Shown here piece by piece: positions 32,771 through 45,189 of a DNA stretch of 64,000 nt. Position 1 is the first letter of the stretch, and the number at the start of each line of letters is the position of its first letter. This stretch comes from Pinus tabuliformis (taxonomy: Eukaryota > Streptophyta > Pinopsida > Pinales > Pinaceae). The stretch spans positions 1,075,641,369 to 1,075,705,368 of the forward strand of contig CM062820.1 of assembly GCA_031772625.1 (NCBI GenBank), read 5' to 3'. The notes under the pieces were generated by a model, which made no database searches, was not told the DNA's origin, and worked only from the letters and a program-made list of their open reading frames with translations. A program made the position numbers and the translations under genes.

Positions 32771-34630
32771 TAAGCTACTATAGGGGCTGAAGTTACATAT
32801 TTACAAAAGGTCCGCAATATAGTAGCTGGGGGCCAAAATTTTGAGTTTGGTGTAGTTTTAGAAGGGTTTGAATATTGTTGACTTGGTTGGACTTTGACCT
32901 AATTGGAAGGGCTTCTTGGAGGGTTGAGTTGGTGCTAGGAGGAGGTCTTGATCTTGAGATTTGGGTCTTGTTTTTCTCATTTGAAATATATTCTAGAAGA
33001 AGAGAAGATATTTTCTAGGCTTTCCTCTTGGAGGGGTTTTTCCCTGGCTTGGAGCCTAAATGTTGTGTCCATTGTCTTTACTATTTTTTGTTCTTGATAA
33101 TTGTTTGATGAGAAGATCTAATAAAGAAACATGGGAAGATAAAATAAAGTTCACAAGAAATTTTTAAGGTTAATGAGAAATTGAATTAATATCTACATTA
33201 ATGCATTCTCCAACAAAAATCACTATAGTGCTTGTTGTATTGTTAACGACTTGGATAGGGAAATTTGAGTCATTGTGGTTCTTGGTGGAGAGTTGTTAGC
33301 CACCTAAACAATGGACTATAGACCCCTATGGTGCTTTCTATGAAAAGGTAGCTATTAAACCACCTGGAAAGCATATTCAACCTCCTAGACTAAGAAATAC
33401 CCTATTTGGGCACTACGTGAAGCCCACTGATTGAACTCAAAGGAGTAAGTGATGCATTGTGGTGCTTATTACCAAAGGGAAGTTGAGAAACCACCTGACT
33501 AATGGAATCTATCTCTTGTGTGTCTACCAAGCCTTAATGTAAATTTTCCTTTAGTGAGTAACCACTCATACTTTGGAACCAGCTTGCAGGTGGTCAGTTG
33601 CAAGAAAGTTGCAATGTAGTTGGGTTATGGTTGGGTGGAGAGTGGAAGTCCCTCCTCCAGTTGCCAAAATATTAATATAATCAGATTTGTTTACTGCAAC
33701 TTTATATTGAGATAATAAATGTATTGTTTTGTGAATGCACATGTTTGGTATGGGTTTGTGAATATGCATAAGTGTTGTTGGTTGTCTCACCGGTACAAGC
33801 ATTTATTATTCTCATACTCGTTATGATATTCTATATGTTAAGAAATGTATAAATGACTAGATTGTGTTGATTCAAATTTCGATTGTGATGAATATATTAG
33901 ACCGTGAGAAATTTTTCCTCCATCTTCTCGATAGTAATGGCTATGAAAAAATGGGTTTGTAATCATAATTCACTTAGAGAAATTGGGTGGTCAGGTGTGT
34001 CACCCATTAGCTTATGGGTTGTTAAATCTTTGGACATGTTAAGCAGCATGTATTAGAGCTATAGATCTAGATAGGAACACTTATATCATATTTTCAAAGT
34101 GGTAACAAATCAAGATTGTGACTATATAATAATATTGGGGTGGGGAGACTGACCACCATTCACCATCAAGCGCCCCCTTTTGTGATTTGTTTACCTTAAC
34201 TCAGGCATGCTGACAAGAGTTCATCGATCCGAACATGGTTCCAACTCCAAAGCCTTGCCATTAAGATAACGCCAAGGAAAATTTTAAGTATGGAAATTTA
34301 TCTTAAAGTTTAGAAACTTTGGCAAATGTAACTAGTCCCTAATATGAAAACTATAAAATGTTTGGTGATATTTTTGTACAAATATTCAGATTTCTAATGA
34401 TTTTATATAAAGTAACTATAATTTTTTGGTGATTTTTAAGATAAAATAATTTTATAGTATAAAATTTAAGTGAATTACGTTTAGAAAAAAATGGAAATTG
34501 GCGAATCTTTTTTTTAGAAAAACCATTGAAAATTAGCCCATCTACGAATATTAACCCCTAAAATTTTCCTTGCATAGCACCTATTGAACCTTTATGACTT
34601 AATGCCTAGTTATGAAGCGATCGATGGTAA
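32771..34630. other. Non-coding stretch, no gene seen
   Basis: AT-rich, with short open frames only. CACCTGACT-type and CCACCT motifs recur at 33300-33510, but I cannot assign a family. Confidence 0.3.
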
Positions 34631-34633
34631 TGG

Positions 34634-35075
34634 GTTGATCCAGCAATGGTTCGAGCTAAGGAACTTGTCTTTGGTTACAGCCCACTGCTAGTGCTATGAA
34701 ACTTGACACTTTATGAATGGGTGTGTCGGTGAAGAACGAGTTGATCTGACCATGGTTCCACAGTGGAATCCTATCACTACACATTTCTCACCTCCAAGAA
34801 CCCTTGTTCCTTAATAAACACTGTGAACATGGTTTAATAATGAGGAGTGGGCTAACCTGGTCATAGTTCGAGAATGGAACTCTATCGTCGGGTCACTCCC
34901 ACTGCCATGACCTTTGTGCATTGTCAAATTCTGACGCAAGTAGTAGAAGATGGGAGAGAAGTCGATCTAGCCATGGTTTCAACGTGGGAACCCTCTCACT
35001 AGAGGATTTCCCACCCCCCAAGTTTAATAATTCGTCACTTGTTGTAGGTGAAAAAGTGAATGACCGACCATGCCA
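34634..35075. repeat. Four tandem repeats of about 109 bp with a conserved small palindrome
   Basis: Units centred on GATCYRACCATGGTTCCA-like sequence begin at about 34634, 34741, 34853 and 34962 (spacing 107-111 bp). Each has a GGTTC...GAACC-type hairpin (for example GGTTCCACAGTGGAATCC and GGTTTCAACGTGGGAACC). A fifth, isolated copy lies near 34228. It may be satellite-like subrepeats of an LTR. Confidence 0.7.
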
Positions 35076-35404
35076 ACATGACGTGGACCTAGGTCTCTGG
35101 GCCCCACAATGGTGACCTATGAGGTATGTGAGAGCCTAGTAGAAGCCATGTGGGCATCATGTGAGTAAGGTGATGACATGGACTCTTTTAATAGGCCAAA
35201 AGCTTCTAATGACCATAAATGTTGATCCATGACTCATATTGAGAGGAATTTTATATTACATGAAATCTCTCAACGAATTGATCATAATGGTGGTATTAGA
35301 ATTAAATTCCTCAAAGTTTCAAAATGAAGTTTTTACTAACCCCATATTCATAACAAACCTTGGTGATTGTGTCAAACATGTAACCCTCTTATGTCTTGGG
35401 ATGT

Positions 35405-35640
35405 CTAGGGGCTAGGAGGTAGTTATAGAGTGCTATCAAAACCTATGTTCAACACTTGACTTGGAGGGCTAGAGACACACCACATGAATGAATTAGGAGC
35501 TCTAGTACAGAGTGGTATAAAATCTTAGGTTCAATACTTGAAATGAATGGGCCTTAAAGTATTAAGTTTAGATCTCTAATACAGAGTGGTATTAAATCCC
35601 AAGTTTAGCATTGGACCTAGAGAGCTTCACACACAAACAC
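35405..35640. repeat. Three imperfect tandem repeats, about 85 bp
   Basis: Units share RGAGTGGTATYAAAWYCYWRGTTCARYA followed by CTTGRMWTGRA and a GAGAG or GGGCC end. There is no coding content. Confidence 0.6.
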
Positions 35641-36240
35641 ATAAAATTTAATATGAAAACTTAATTTTTGTATACAATTATTCTTGACTTGTAGTTTATG
35701 TGGTTTCTAACCTTCATGGAGTATTGATATCTCCTTTTGCTCTAGCATGAATAAATGACATGGGTTTTTATTTTTTTAACAACTTCAAATCAGCATGCTT
35801 AGTGTTAATAGGCCAAAGTGCTAAATTACTATATTCATGCCATATTTAACTAACAATTGTGTGTGTGTGTGAAAACACCATAAGAAGGTACAAATTATAG
35901 CAATAAATAAAAGAATGAGAAACATAATGGTATAGTAAAACATGCCCAGATCTTATCATAATTAGGAAGAGGAATCAATTTGGAAGACGCCAAAGGAAAA
36001 TTCCCCTAAATGGATGGATATCCTTAGGAGCTTGAGAGATTAATTGAAAATTTGCAAGGAAGATAATGAAAATATTGCTAGAGAACAAGAAATGTAAGCA
36101 TAGGTGAATGTGGTAATGTTCAAGAGCCTATCAAATCTACAAAGTAAAAAGAAACATGGGCTACCTAGGCAGGAAAAAATTCAAGCAAAGCCCATCTGAG
36201 ATACAGAAGCAGGAATTGGAAACCAATAGCATAGAAGACA

Positions 36241-36571
36241 TGTTGGGTCCCTATAATACTAGTGATTACCCCATTACTATTGTAGTTATACCCCTTATTA
36301 ATATTATTGTGCCCCTATTGTCCCCATATTGTTATTACTGTGCCCCATAGAATCCCTCTATTGTTATTTTTGGCTTTATATTATTATTGTTAGGTCGGCT
36401 GGGTTATATTGTGACTCCTTAGACTCCTATATATAGAAAGGAGGTTTTGTCATTTGAATCATCCAAGAATTGTTCATTTATGTAATGTAAAGGAGGTTTC
36501 CCCCTCGAAGAGGCTGAATTCTAAGACGTTGATCTATCTCTTCTATCTTTTCTTGAGATGGTTTCATAACA
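36241..36571 (+). repeat. 5' LTR of the chromovirus
   Basis: TGTTGGGTCC to TTTCATAACA. A TATA-type CTATATATAGAAAGG lies at about 36428. GAGGTTTCCCCCTCGAAGAG-like sequence marks the R/U5 part. Confidence 0.95.
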
Positions 36572-36573
36572 TT

Positions 36574-36585
36574 TGGTATCAGAGC
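36574..36585 (+). other. Chromovirus primer-binding site
   Basis: TGGTATCAGAGC, the standard plant initiator-methionine tRNA complement, two bases after the 5' LTR. Confidence 0.95.
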
Positions 36586-37269
36586 TTTGGATTCTATGGT
36601 TTTGTTGCTCCAAACAGGTCATTGTGGAATTTTCGCTATAACTTTTTTTCTGCGACGTTTCAAAAGTTGAAAAAAAAAACCCATTTGAGAAGACATCGTG
36701 CTAAATCTTGGGTCCGAATTTCAGAGATTTTTGCGCTATATTTGCGGAGATATGATCTGAGGAAGTTGGTATTTTTGCAGACTCCTGAATTACATTCCAA
36801 ACAGGTGACCTGGGGAAAATCGTCATAACTTTTTCTCTGAGCATTGGATTGAAATTTAGTAAGACGGTGCAGAAAGAGGACGGAATGTGGTTTCTTCTAT
36901 ATATTTTTTATAGCTAAAGGTCGAAACAGTGACTCGCGGCACGTCGTACAAGTTCGCTCTACTGAACTAGTCTATAATTAGGTCACTGTGGGAGATTTCG
37001 CATAACTCTTCCTTGGAGAATCCAATTTGGATCAGACTGGTGGCATTGGAAAGAGGACACAGAGGGCTACCATAGGTCACAATTTCAGAACTGGATGTTC
37101 TGAAAGTACAAAGATACATCAGAGGCAATATCGAGCTCCTACAAAGTGAAAAAAAGGTGTGTAGATTCTTTTAAATTTTTGCTTAAGATTGGTTTGAAAA
37201 TTTATTTTGAAGGAATTCAAAGGGCTAGTAAAGCATTATTATCGGTAACTGATGCTCTGAGGAAAAAAA

Positions 37270-40200
37270 ATGAAAACACCTAGTAAGGAACCTGAAAGCT
37301 CTAGCATGACTCATGAAGAAGAGGAAGAAATGCTACATGATATATCAAAATTACAAGAACAAGTGCAACAAATGTCACGCTCACAAAAGTTAACAGAAGC
37401 TAAGATAAATGGCGTGGAAGCTAAGATGAATGCCATGGAAGCTAAGATGTACAATTTGAAGATAGATTTGAACACAAATTTGAAGACAGGCATGGCAGAT
37501 TTGAAGACAGATTTGACAAATTTTCTACAAGAAATACTTACTAATGGTGAAAAGGTAGTAAAGGAAACTCATGATGTGAACAAAAGAAATGTTAATCATG
37601 ATATCATAGACTCTAATGTTGGATCGAAGACCCACCATATTCCAAAAATCGATATGAGGAAGTTTGATGGCAAGGATCCTGCAACATGGATATTACAGAT
37701 GGAGCAATTTTTCGATCTCAATAATGTGCAAAACACACAAAAGGTACGTATTGCAACTTTATATTTGGAACCAAATCAATTTGTATGGTATCAATGGCTT
37801 TGCTCTCGTAAACAATTTATCACTTGGGCAATTTTTACGAAAGAATTGATAGCACATTATGAGGATACAAAAAGCAACACTTTTTTTAGCCAATTGATAA
37901 GTCTCAAACAAAAGGGTTCAATAATGGAGCACATTGAGGAGTTCCAAAAATTGAACATAAGGGTAAAAGATATTCCAGAGGAGCATAGGATTGATGTGTT
38001 CATAGGGTCTTTAAAGGATAATATCCAACATGATGTTCGCCTTTGGGAACCTGATTCATTAGAGAAGGCATTCAGGTTAGCAAGAAAAATGGAAAGCAAA
38101 ATTATGGCAACTAGGAAGCATACCACTCACAACTATAAAGACGGAAGTGTTGTTGCCCCTAGTCTTCCACAACCTATAAGGTTGACACCACAACAATTGG
38201 AAGAAAAAAGAGCAAAAGGGCTTTGTTACAGTTGTGATAGCAAATACACTAAAGGTCATAAGTGTGCTGAGAAGAAATTATTCTACATAGATTGTGAAGA
38301 GGAAGAAGAAAAGGAGCAAGAAAGGTCAAAAGAAGAGGATATACTCCAGGAACAAAGCCTAGATGAAGAAGAAATAAATCCGACCATATCTTGTAATGCA
38401 TTGGCGGGAATTACCACTCCTCAAACCATCAAGATAGAAGGACAAATCAAGAAGAAAAAGGTAATAGTGTTGATTGATTCAGGAAGCACCCACAATTTTA
38501 TTCATTGTAGGGTAGCAAAAGAATTGAATTGCTTCCTATATCCAGCACCAGAGTGTCAAGTGATGATTGCAAATGGAGGAACAATAAATTGCTCTGGAAA
38601 GTGCCATAATATCAAGCTATCCATGGGAGAATATGTATTGACTAGCCCAATGCTTTCCATTCCAATGGGAGGTGCTGATGTTGTACTAGGAGTCCAATGG
38701 CTACAATCCTTGGGTACAATAGCTTTTAATTTTCAAGAACTTTTCATCAAATTTTCTGCGGAAGGAAAGGAAGTTGAATTAAGGGGTATTGCAGGGAAAC
38801 CAGGAAAGATAATCAGCTCTAATGGTATGACAAAGCTTCTAAAAAAGGAACAAAGAGGTGTAATTGCACAATTATGTTCGCTAGATGTTTCCACATTGGA
38901 ATCATCTATTTCTCCAGATCTCCAAAAAGTCCTGGACAATCATTCCAAGGTATTTGAGACTCCCAAAGGTCTCCCACCTATGCGTGATCATGATCATGCT
39001 ATTCATCTGATTCCAGGAAGTGTTCCTCCAAACATCAGGCCGTACAGATATCCCTATGCCCAAAAGAGTGAAATTGAACGTATGGTTGCAGAAATGCTAG
39101 AGGCTGGTATAATTCAACCGAGTCAAAGTTCTTTCTCTGCTCCAGTAGTATTGGTGCACAAGAAGGATGGATCATGGCGCATGTGTCCGGATTATAGGGA
39201 GCTCAACAAGCTCACTATTAAAGATAAGTTTCCCATTCCTGTCATTGATGAATTACTGGATGAATTGCATGGATCAATTTACTTCACCAAGTTGGATCTT
39301 CGTTCAGGATATCATCAAATCAGAATGAAGATTGAAGACATTCTGAAAATAGCATTTAGAACTCATGAGGGTCATTATGAATTTTTGGTCATGCCTTTTG
39401 GCCTTACCAATGCACCTTCAACATTTCAAGGTTTGATGAATTCAATTTTCAAACCATTCCTTAGAAAATTTGTGTTAGTATTTTTTGATGATATACTAAT
39501 CTACAGCAAGTCTTGGAAGGATCATGTTGAACATGTTGACAGGGTGCTACAACTATTGGAGGAGAAACAATTATATGCAAAAAGATCCAAATGTTTCTTT
39601 GGAGTCCAAGAGGTGGAATATTTGGGTCATATTGTATCTCATGAAGGAGTTAAGGTAGACCCTAGCAAAATTAAAGCCATTAAGGAATGGAAAATCCCCA
39701 CATCCATAAAGCATCTGCGAGGATTTCTCGGGTTGACAGGGTATTATCGCAAGTTTGTTAAGAATTATGGGAGAATAGCAGCACCTCTAACAACATTATT
39801 GAAGAAAGATGCATTTTCATGGACTCCGGAAGCAACAAAGGCCTTCGAACATCTTAAAGAGGCAATGTGCCAAGCACCGGTCTTAGCTACACCGGACTTC
39901 ACAAAAACCTTTATTGTGGAATGTGATGCTTCAGGAAATGGAATTGGTGTTGTTCTAATGCAAGATGAAAGACCCATTGCTTTTGAAAGTCGTCCAATCA
40001 AGGGAAAGTTTTTACGCAAAGCTATTTATGAGAAGGAAATGTTGGCAATACTCCATGCACTTAAGAAATGGCGACCCTACCTAATGGGAAGACACTTCAA
40101 GGTAAAAATAGATCATGATAGCCTTAAATACTTTTTAGAACAAAGATTATCCTCTGAAGAGCAACAAAAGTGGGTCACAAAGATGTTGGGTTATGACTTT

Positions 40201-41737
40201 GAAATCATCTACAAAAAAGGGAAGCAAAATGTGGTGGCAGATGCACTCTCAAGAAAGGATGAGGATGTGGAAGCATTGTTGTGTGCCATTTCTATTATCC
40301 AACCAGATTGGATAAACGAAGCAAGGGAGGAATGGAAGAATGACGAAGAAGTGTGGGCACTTATTCGAAAGTTACAACAAGATTCCAGTACGTTTGATAC
40401 ATTTAGCTGGCAAAATGATTCGTTATGGTACAAAGATCGCTTATACCTCTGTAAGAATTCCCAGCTAAAACAAAAGATTCTTATGGAATTGCACACTTCT
40501 CCCTTAGGAGGGCACTCAGGATTTTTAAAAACTTACCACAGGGTTAAGAAGGAATTTTTTTGGGATGGCCTTAAATCAGATATTCAAAAGTTTGTGGCAG
40601 AATGTTTGGTTCACCAACAAAATAAAGTTGAAACAATTAAGACACCGGGTCTATTACAACCTTTATCCATTCCAAGCCAATGTTGGGAGGAGGTTTCAAT
40701 GGATTTTATCACAGGTTTACCCAAGTCTGAGGGAAAGAGTGTCATCATGGTGGTAGTTGACAGACTTACCAAGTATGCACACTTTTGTGCATTATCACAT
40801 CCATTTAAAGCCAGTACAGTTTCTACTGCATTTATGGAAACAATTCAAAAGCTACATGGAAACCCAAAGATTATTGTAAGTGACAGAGATCCCATTTTCA
40901 CTGGAAATTTTTGGACAGAATTATTTTCTTGTCTTGGTACTCAGTTAGCTCATAGCTCATCTTATCATCCTCAATCTGATGGGCAAACTGAGATAGTAAA
41001 CAAATGTTTGGAAGGATATCTTCATTGCTTTGTATCTGATAAATAGACACAATGGGTCAAATGGTTGCCTCTGGCTGAATGGTGGTATAACACTTCCTTC
41101 CATACAACAACAAAAATGACCCCATTTATGGCACTTTATGGTATCAACCACCATCCATCACATCATATTTAAGAGAAAATTCTAAGGTTTAGGCAGTGGA
41201 ACATCACATTGAACATCAACAACAAGTCCTCCAACTCTTAAAGGATAACCTCGTGTTGGCACAGAATAGAATGAAACAACAGGCAGATCAACATCGTAGC
41301 GAAAAAAGTTTTGATGTAGGTGATTGGGTATTCCTATGGCTACAACCATATAAGAAAATGTCTCTCAAGCAAGCTAAGAAGGATAATAAATTATCACAAA
41401 AGTATTATGGTCCGTACAAGGTGTTGCAAAAGATTGATACTATGGCATACAAATTGGAGCTTCCTACAGCTTCTCGATTGCACCCAGTTTTCCATGTTTC
41501 ATGTTTAAAGAAGGTTATAGGCGACAAGCTCCCAGTTCAAACAATATTGCCAGAACTTGACAAGGAAGGAAAAATTATATTGGAACTAGAAGAAACCACA
41601 GAAACAAGAACTCGACAGCTATGAAATCGATCAATTTCGGAGTATCTTATCAAGTGGAAGAACTTATCTTGTGAAGATTCCACATGGGAGGATGAGAATT
41701 TTATACAGAAGTATCCAGAACTACTCAAGCGTTGAGG
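37270..41737 (+). pseudogene. Chromovirus gag-pol-chromodomain region
   Basis: A long polyprotein frame. By approximate residue: N-terminal coiled coil of near-heptad EAKM repeats (45-85); gag core with WILQMEQFF (about 138); knuckle [14 protein letters not shown] (about 318); protease DSGSTHNF (about 401); RT with [10 protein letters not shown] (about 675) and FFDDILIYS (about 737); RNase [10 protein letters not shown] (about 884); integrase zinc region (about 1073) and catalytic core with DFITGL, SDRDPIF and [10 protein letters not shown]. After the main frame come the GPY-type region (KYYGPYKVLQKID) and a chromodomain (YLIKWKNLS, then STWE). Family knowledge: the chromodomain steers integration towards particular chromatin. 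Nearly whole, about three breaks. Confidence 0.9.
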
Positions 41738-41765
41738 ACAACACTTTTTTTGAAGGAGAGGGGCA

Positions 41766-42096
41766 TGTTGGGTCCCTATAATACTAGTGATTACCCCATT
41801 ACTATTGTAGTTATACCCCTTATTAATATTGTTGTGCCCCTATTGTCCCCATATTGTTATTACTGTGCCCCATAGAATCCCTCTATTGTTATTTTTGGCT
41901 TTATATTATTATTGTTAGGTCGGCTGGGTTATATTGTGACTCCTTAGACTCCTATATATAGAAAGGAGGTTTTGTCATTTGAATCATCCAAGAATTATTC
42001 ATTTATGTAATGTAAAGGAGGTTGCCCCCTCGAAGAGGTTGAATTCTAAGGTGTTGATCTATATTTTTTATCTTTTCTTGAGTTGGTTTCATAACA
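41766..42096 (+). repeat. 3' LTR of the chromovirus
   Basis: Same length as the 5' LTR, with about ten base differences by eye and no length change. It is preceded by a purine-rich tract (TTGAAGGAGAGGGGCA, about 41749-41764) that serves as polypurine tract. Confidence 0.95.
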
Positions 42097-42101
42097 AGAC
42101 A

Positions 42102-44735
42102 GTAAAGACATTAAGTTAAGGAAAAATCATAGGCAAGAAAGTGAATACAAAGTGAGGAGAGTTACCCCACTTAACACTCTAGAAAGAGAGTTAAGCATCG
42201 ATGACCAATTGTCTAGTGTTGCAACCAGAAGACATCACCAACAAAGGAGAAGTGAGAAGAGCTCAATTCTGGATGAGTTCAAGAAAAAAATTCCCCCTAT
42301 CTTTGATGGAGAAATTAAGATGGTGAAAGAAGAAGAGCTTGGTTGTTGTTATTAATGAAATAATTCAGAGTTAATGACTACTCCAAAAACATGAAGGCTA
42401 GAGTAGCCATTTTTAGCTTGAAGGAAAAAGATGATATGTAGTGGGAAGATTTGAGAAATGTCAAGGGCATTAGAGAAAAGGAACTATCATGGAGAAAATT
42501 TTAGAATTTTTTTTGTGAGAAGTACCTTTCTGAGAGGTATTATGATGTTAAAATTAAGGATTTCCATGAACATAAACTACAAAAACTTACCTTGGATGCT
42601 TATAATAACATATTTTTGTAGCTATTGAGGTATGTGCCATATATCAAGGATGATAAGGTTAACATCGAGATATACCTTAATGAGTTACTGCATCCTACCA
42701 AGATAGGATTGAGTTTGATGAGCCAAGGACATTATAGGACACCATTTGAAAGGCTAGTATTTCTATGACTAATCTAAACATAGGATTTTATTTTGATTAG
42801 ACTGGAAGAAGAAGAGAAAAAAACGGTTTTAAAGGAAAAGGGCCAAAATACTTAGCACATAAGCTAGGAGGGGAAAATGATAAATTCACCATTCCTGCCA
42901 AGGGTGAATTCCAGTAGAATTTCAATGTTGCCAATAGAGACTAGACTATTAAATCATCGAGAGAAGAGGTCGAGGAACCCAAGAGAAGGATGTTATAGTG
43001 TTGGGGATGTGGAGAGAACCACAAGCATAGGGTGTGTCCTCTCCAATAACAAAATAGTAAGAGACTATATAATGTCCAAGAGGTAGTAATGATGATTGAT
43101 GTAGCTTAGTGAATCCCTTAGATTTATGCAATGTTGGACAACATTCAAGAATGTCATCAAACCTCAATGATCAAAATGGAAGGTATGATTTCCAGCTAGC
43201 CCATTTCAATTTTAATCAATCTGGGTTCAAATTTAAGTTATGTTAGTTCAAAGTTTGAATAGATGGGAAATTTTCAAAGAAGCCCCATGCAAATCCATGG
43301 CTAGTATATCTAGCCACAAGAGCCAAAATGAAACTGTTTGATTTAATGGAATCATGCCACCTAAAGTTGGGTGGCATACCCATATCAGTAGCCCTCAATT
43401 TACTACTGCTAGGTTGATATGATCTACTAATATGAATGGATTTGATAGCCTCCCACCAATGTAAGGTGGATTGATATAACAAGTCACTGGAATTCCTCAA
43501 CGATGAAAGCAAAGAAATAATACTTCAAGGTGTGGGCAAGTATGTCTCTATAAGGAAGATCTCAGTGATGCAAGTAAAGAAGTACAACCAGAAGTAAAGA
43601 AGTATAGCCATATATCTGGTCCAAGTGATCAACAAGGTAGAGAGTCGTGAGGCCCAAATCAAGGACCACTCTATCTTAAATTAGTTTAGTGATGTATTTC
43701 CAAGGGAAATTTCAGGATTTCCACCTAAGAGGGAAATCAACTTCTCTATTGAGTTGATTCTGGGTGCAGTGCTAGTTTCAAAAGCTCCATATCATATGAG
43801 TACACTAGAATTGGTAGAATTAAATTTGCAACTGAAAGCAATGTTGGATAATGGTTATATTAGAACCATTGTGATTCCTTGGGGACCCCTAACATTATTT
43901 GTAAAATATAAGGATGGAATGTTGTGGCTATGCATTGACTACCTATAGCTGAATAAAAATACAGTGAAAAAAAATCACTTGCTCCCCGTAATTGATGACT
44001 TATTCGATCAACCGAGAGGGGTTGCAATGTTCTCTAAAATAGATTCTAGATTTGGTTATCATCAGGCACAAATTAAATACGAAGACATCCACAAGATTTT
44101 GTTCAAGACAAGGTATGGGCACTACGAGTTTGTAGTGGTGGCATTCGGGGTCACAAATTCCCTTGCCACATTATGTGCCTAATGAACAACGTCCTTAGCT
44201 TGTATTTAGATAATTTTTTATTGGATTTTACAGATGACATCCTAATTTACTTAGAAACTAGAGGAGAGCATGGAGATAATTTGAAGGTAGTATTGCAACT
44301 ACTAAGTTTACACAAGCTATATGTTAATCTCAACAAATGTGAATTCTTCCATTCACAAGTTCAGTACTTGGGGCATGTTATTTCAAGGGAAGGAGTGGCT
44401 ATAGATGCTGAAAATATTATTGACACAATGGAGTGGCCCACACCTCAAAATGTCATGGAGGTTAGATCCTTTATGGGATTGGCCAGATATCATGGGTGGT
44501 TCATTCAAGATTTTTCAAATATTGGGCATCCAATCATAGCCTTACAAAGGAAAGGATTCATATTTCAATGGAAAAGAAGATATGCAACTAGTTTTGAATA
44601 GCTCAAAAAAGTTATCTTATGTGCATGTATTTTTAGGATAATAGGCCGAGAAAAGGACTTCCTAGTCTACATAGATGTGTGTAAGGAAGGACTAGGTGGA
44701 GTTTTGATGTAAGAATGACATAAAGTGTGTTATGA
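42102..44735 (+). pseudogene. Right part of the old Gypsy gag-pol
   Basis: Gag core at 42290-42700 and RT/RNase H start at 43750-44735, as listed for the whole element. Between them (42750-43740) only traces remain; a protease is not clearly seen. The recognisable part ends about 150 bp before the Penelope-like unit. Confidence 0.7.
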
Positions 44736-44964
44736 ATCAAGGAATTAATTTAATTAAACAATAAAATAATAGTGATATTTAAAATGAAATAAATATTAAT
44801 CTTGTTTTAGATACTTTTTTTTTTAAGCTTTTAAGTTTTGTATAGAATTTAGTCAACTATAATTTATAACCAACAATTCAATATTATCCTTGTTTGCAAG
44901 TTTTTGTGGTTATCAGACTTTGAAGAATTTGTTTCTCAATTTTTATCCACACTGAACATTGACA

Positions 44965-44994
44965 TTTCAAGTCCATACGAGGACCCATCATCAC
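44965..44994 (-). ncRNA. Hammerhead-ribozyme-like motif, left outer (decayed)
   Basis: Minus strand: GTGATGA (one core base changed), GGGTCC...GGACTT, GAAATGTC. It is the partner of the 49552 motif in the opposite arm. Confidence 0.45.
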
Positions 44995-45182
44995 GAGTAA
45001 TTGATGAGAGAAAGAGGAGAGCTGAAAATTTATAAATAAATGAAAAGGAAAAAAGAAGAAAATAAGTCGATAGGCGGTGAAAGCCTAAAACCTAAAATCT
45101 AAAAAGAATTAAATTAAAATATTAGAATTAATTAATTTAATAGAATATAATGGTATAAGGAAATTGATTAATTAATATATTC
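44978..45182 (-). repeat. PLE inverted-repeat arm, left outer part
   Basis: About 44917-45182 is the reverse complement of about 49380-49641. Shared marks are TGAAGAATTTGTTTC, GGACCCATCATC, TAATTGATGAGAGAAAGAG and ATTGATTAATTAATATATT. The match is interrupted by the AT-rich palindrome insertion and resumes at about 46290. Confidence 0.75.
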
Positions 45183-45189
45183 GGATTAA

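Larger units (their letters stand above)
36241..42096 (+). mobile_element. Chromovirus (Ty3/Gypsy), nearly whole
   Basis: A 5,856-bp element with 331-bp LTRs (36241-36571 and 41766-42096), flanked by the 5-bp direct repeat AGACA (36236-36240, 42097-42101). Domain order is gag, knuckle, protease, RT, RNase H, integrase, chromodomain. The presence of a C-terminal chromodomain places it among plant chromoviruses (Tekay/Reina/Galadriel/CRM group; clade not resolved). The LTRs differ at about ten positions in 331 bp (roughly 3%), so it is older than the 18450-26974 element but much younger than the Gypsy copy it sits in. It looks nearly whole, with about three breaks. Confidence 0.95.
35960..44735 (+). 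mobile_element. Old Gypsy element, split by the chromovirus
   Basis: Gag- and pol-like segments flank the chromovirus. Right of it are a gag region (42290-42700: ARVAIFSLKEKDDM, WEDLRNVKGIREKELSW, KYLSERYYDVKIK) and an RT region (43750-44600: VKYKDGMLWLCIDY, MFSKIDSRFGYHQ, TDDILIYLE, QYLGHVISREGV, VRSFMGLARYH). The upstream part before 36240 is weak. It is heavily broken, without recognisable LTRs or integrase, and clearly older than the element inserted in it. Confidence 0.75.
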
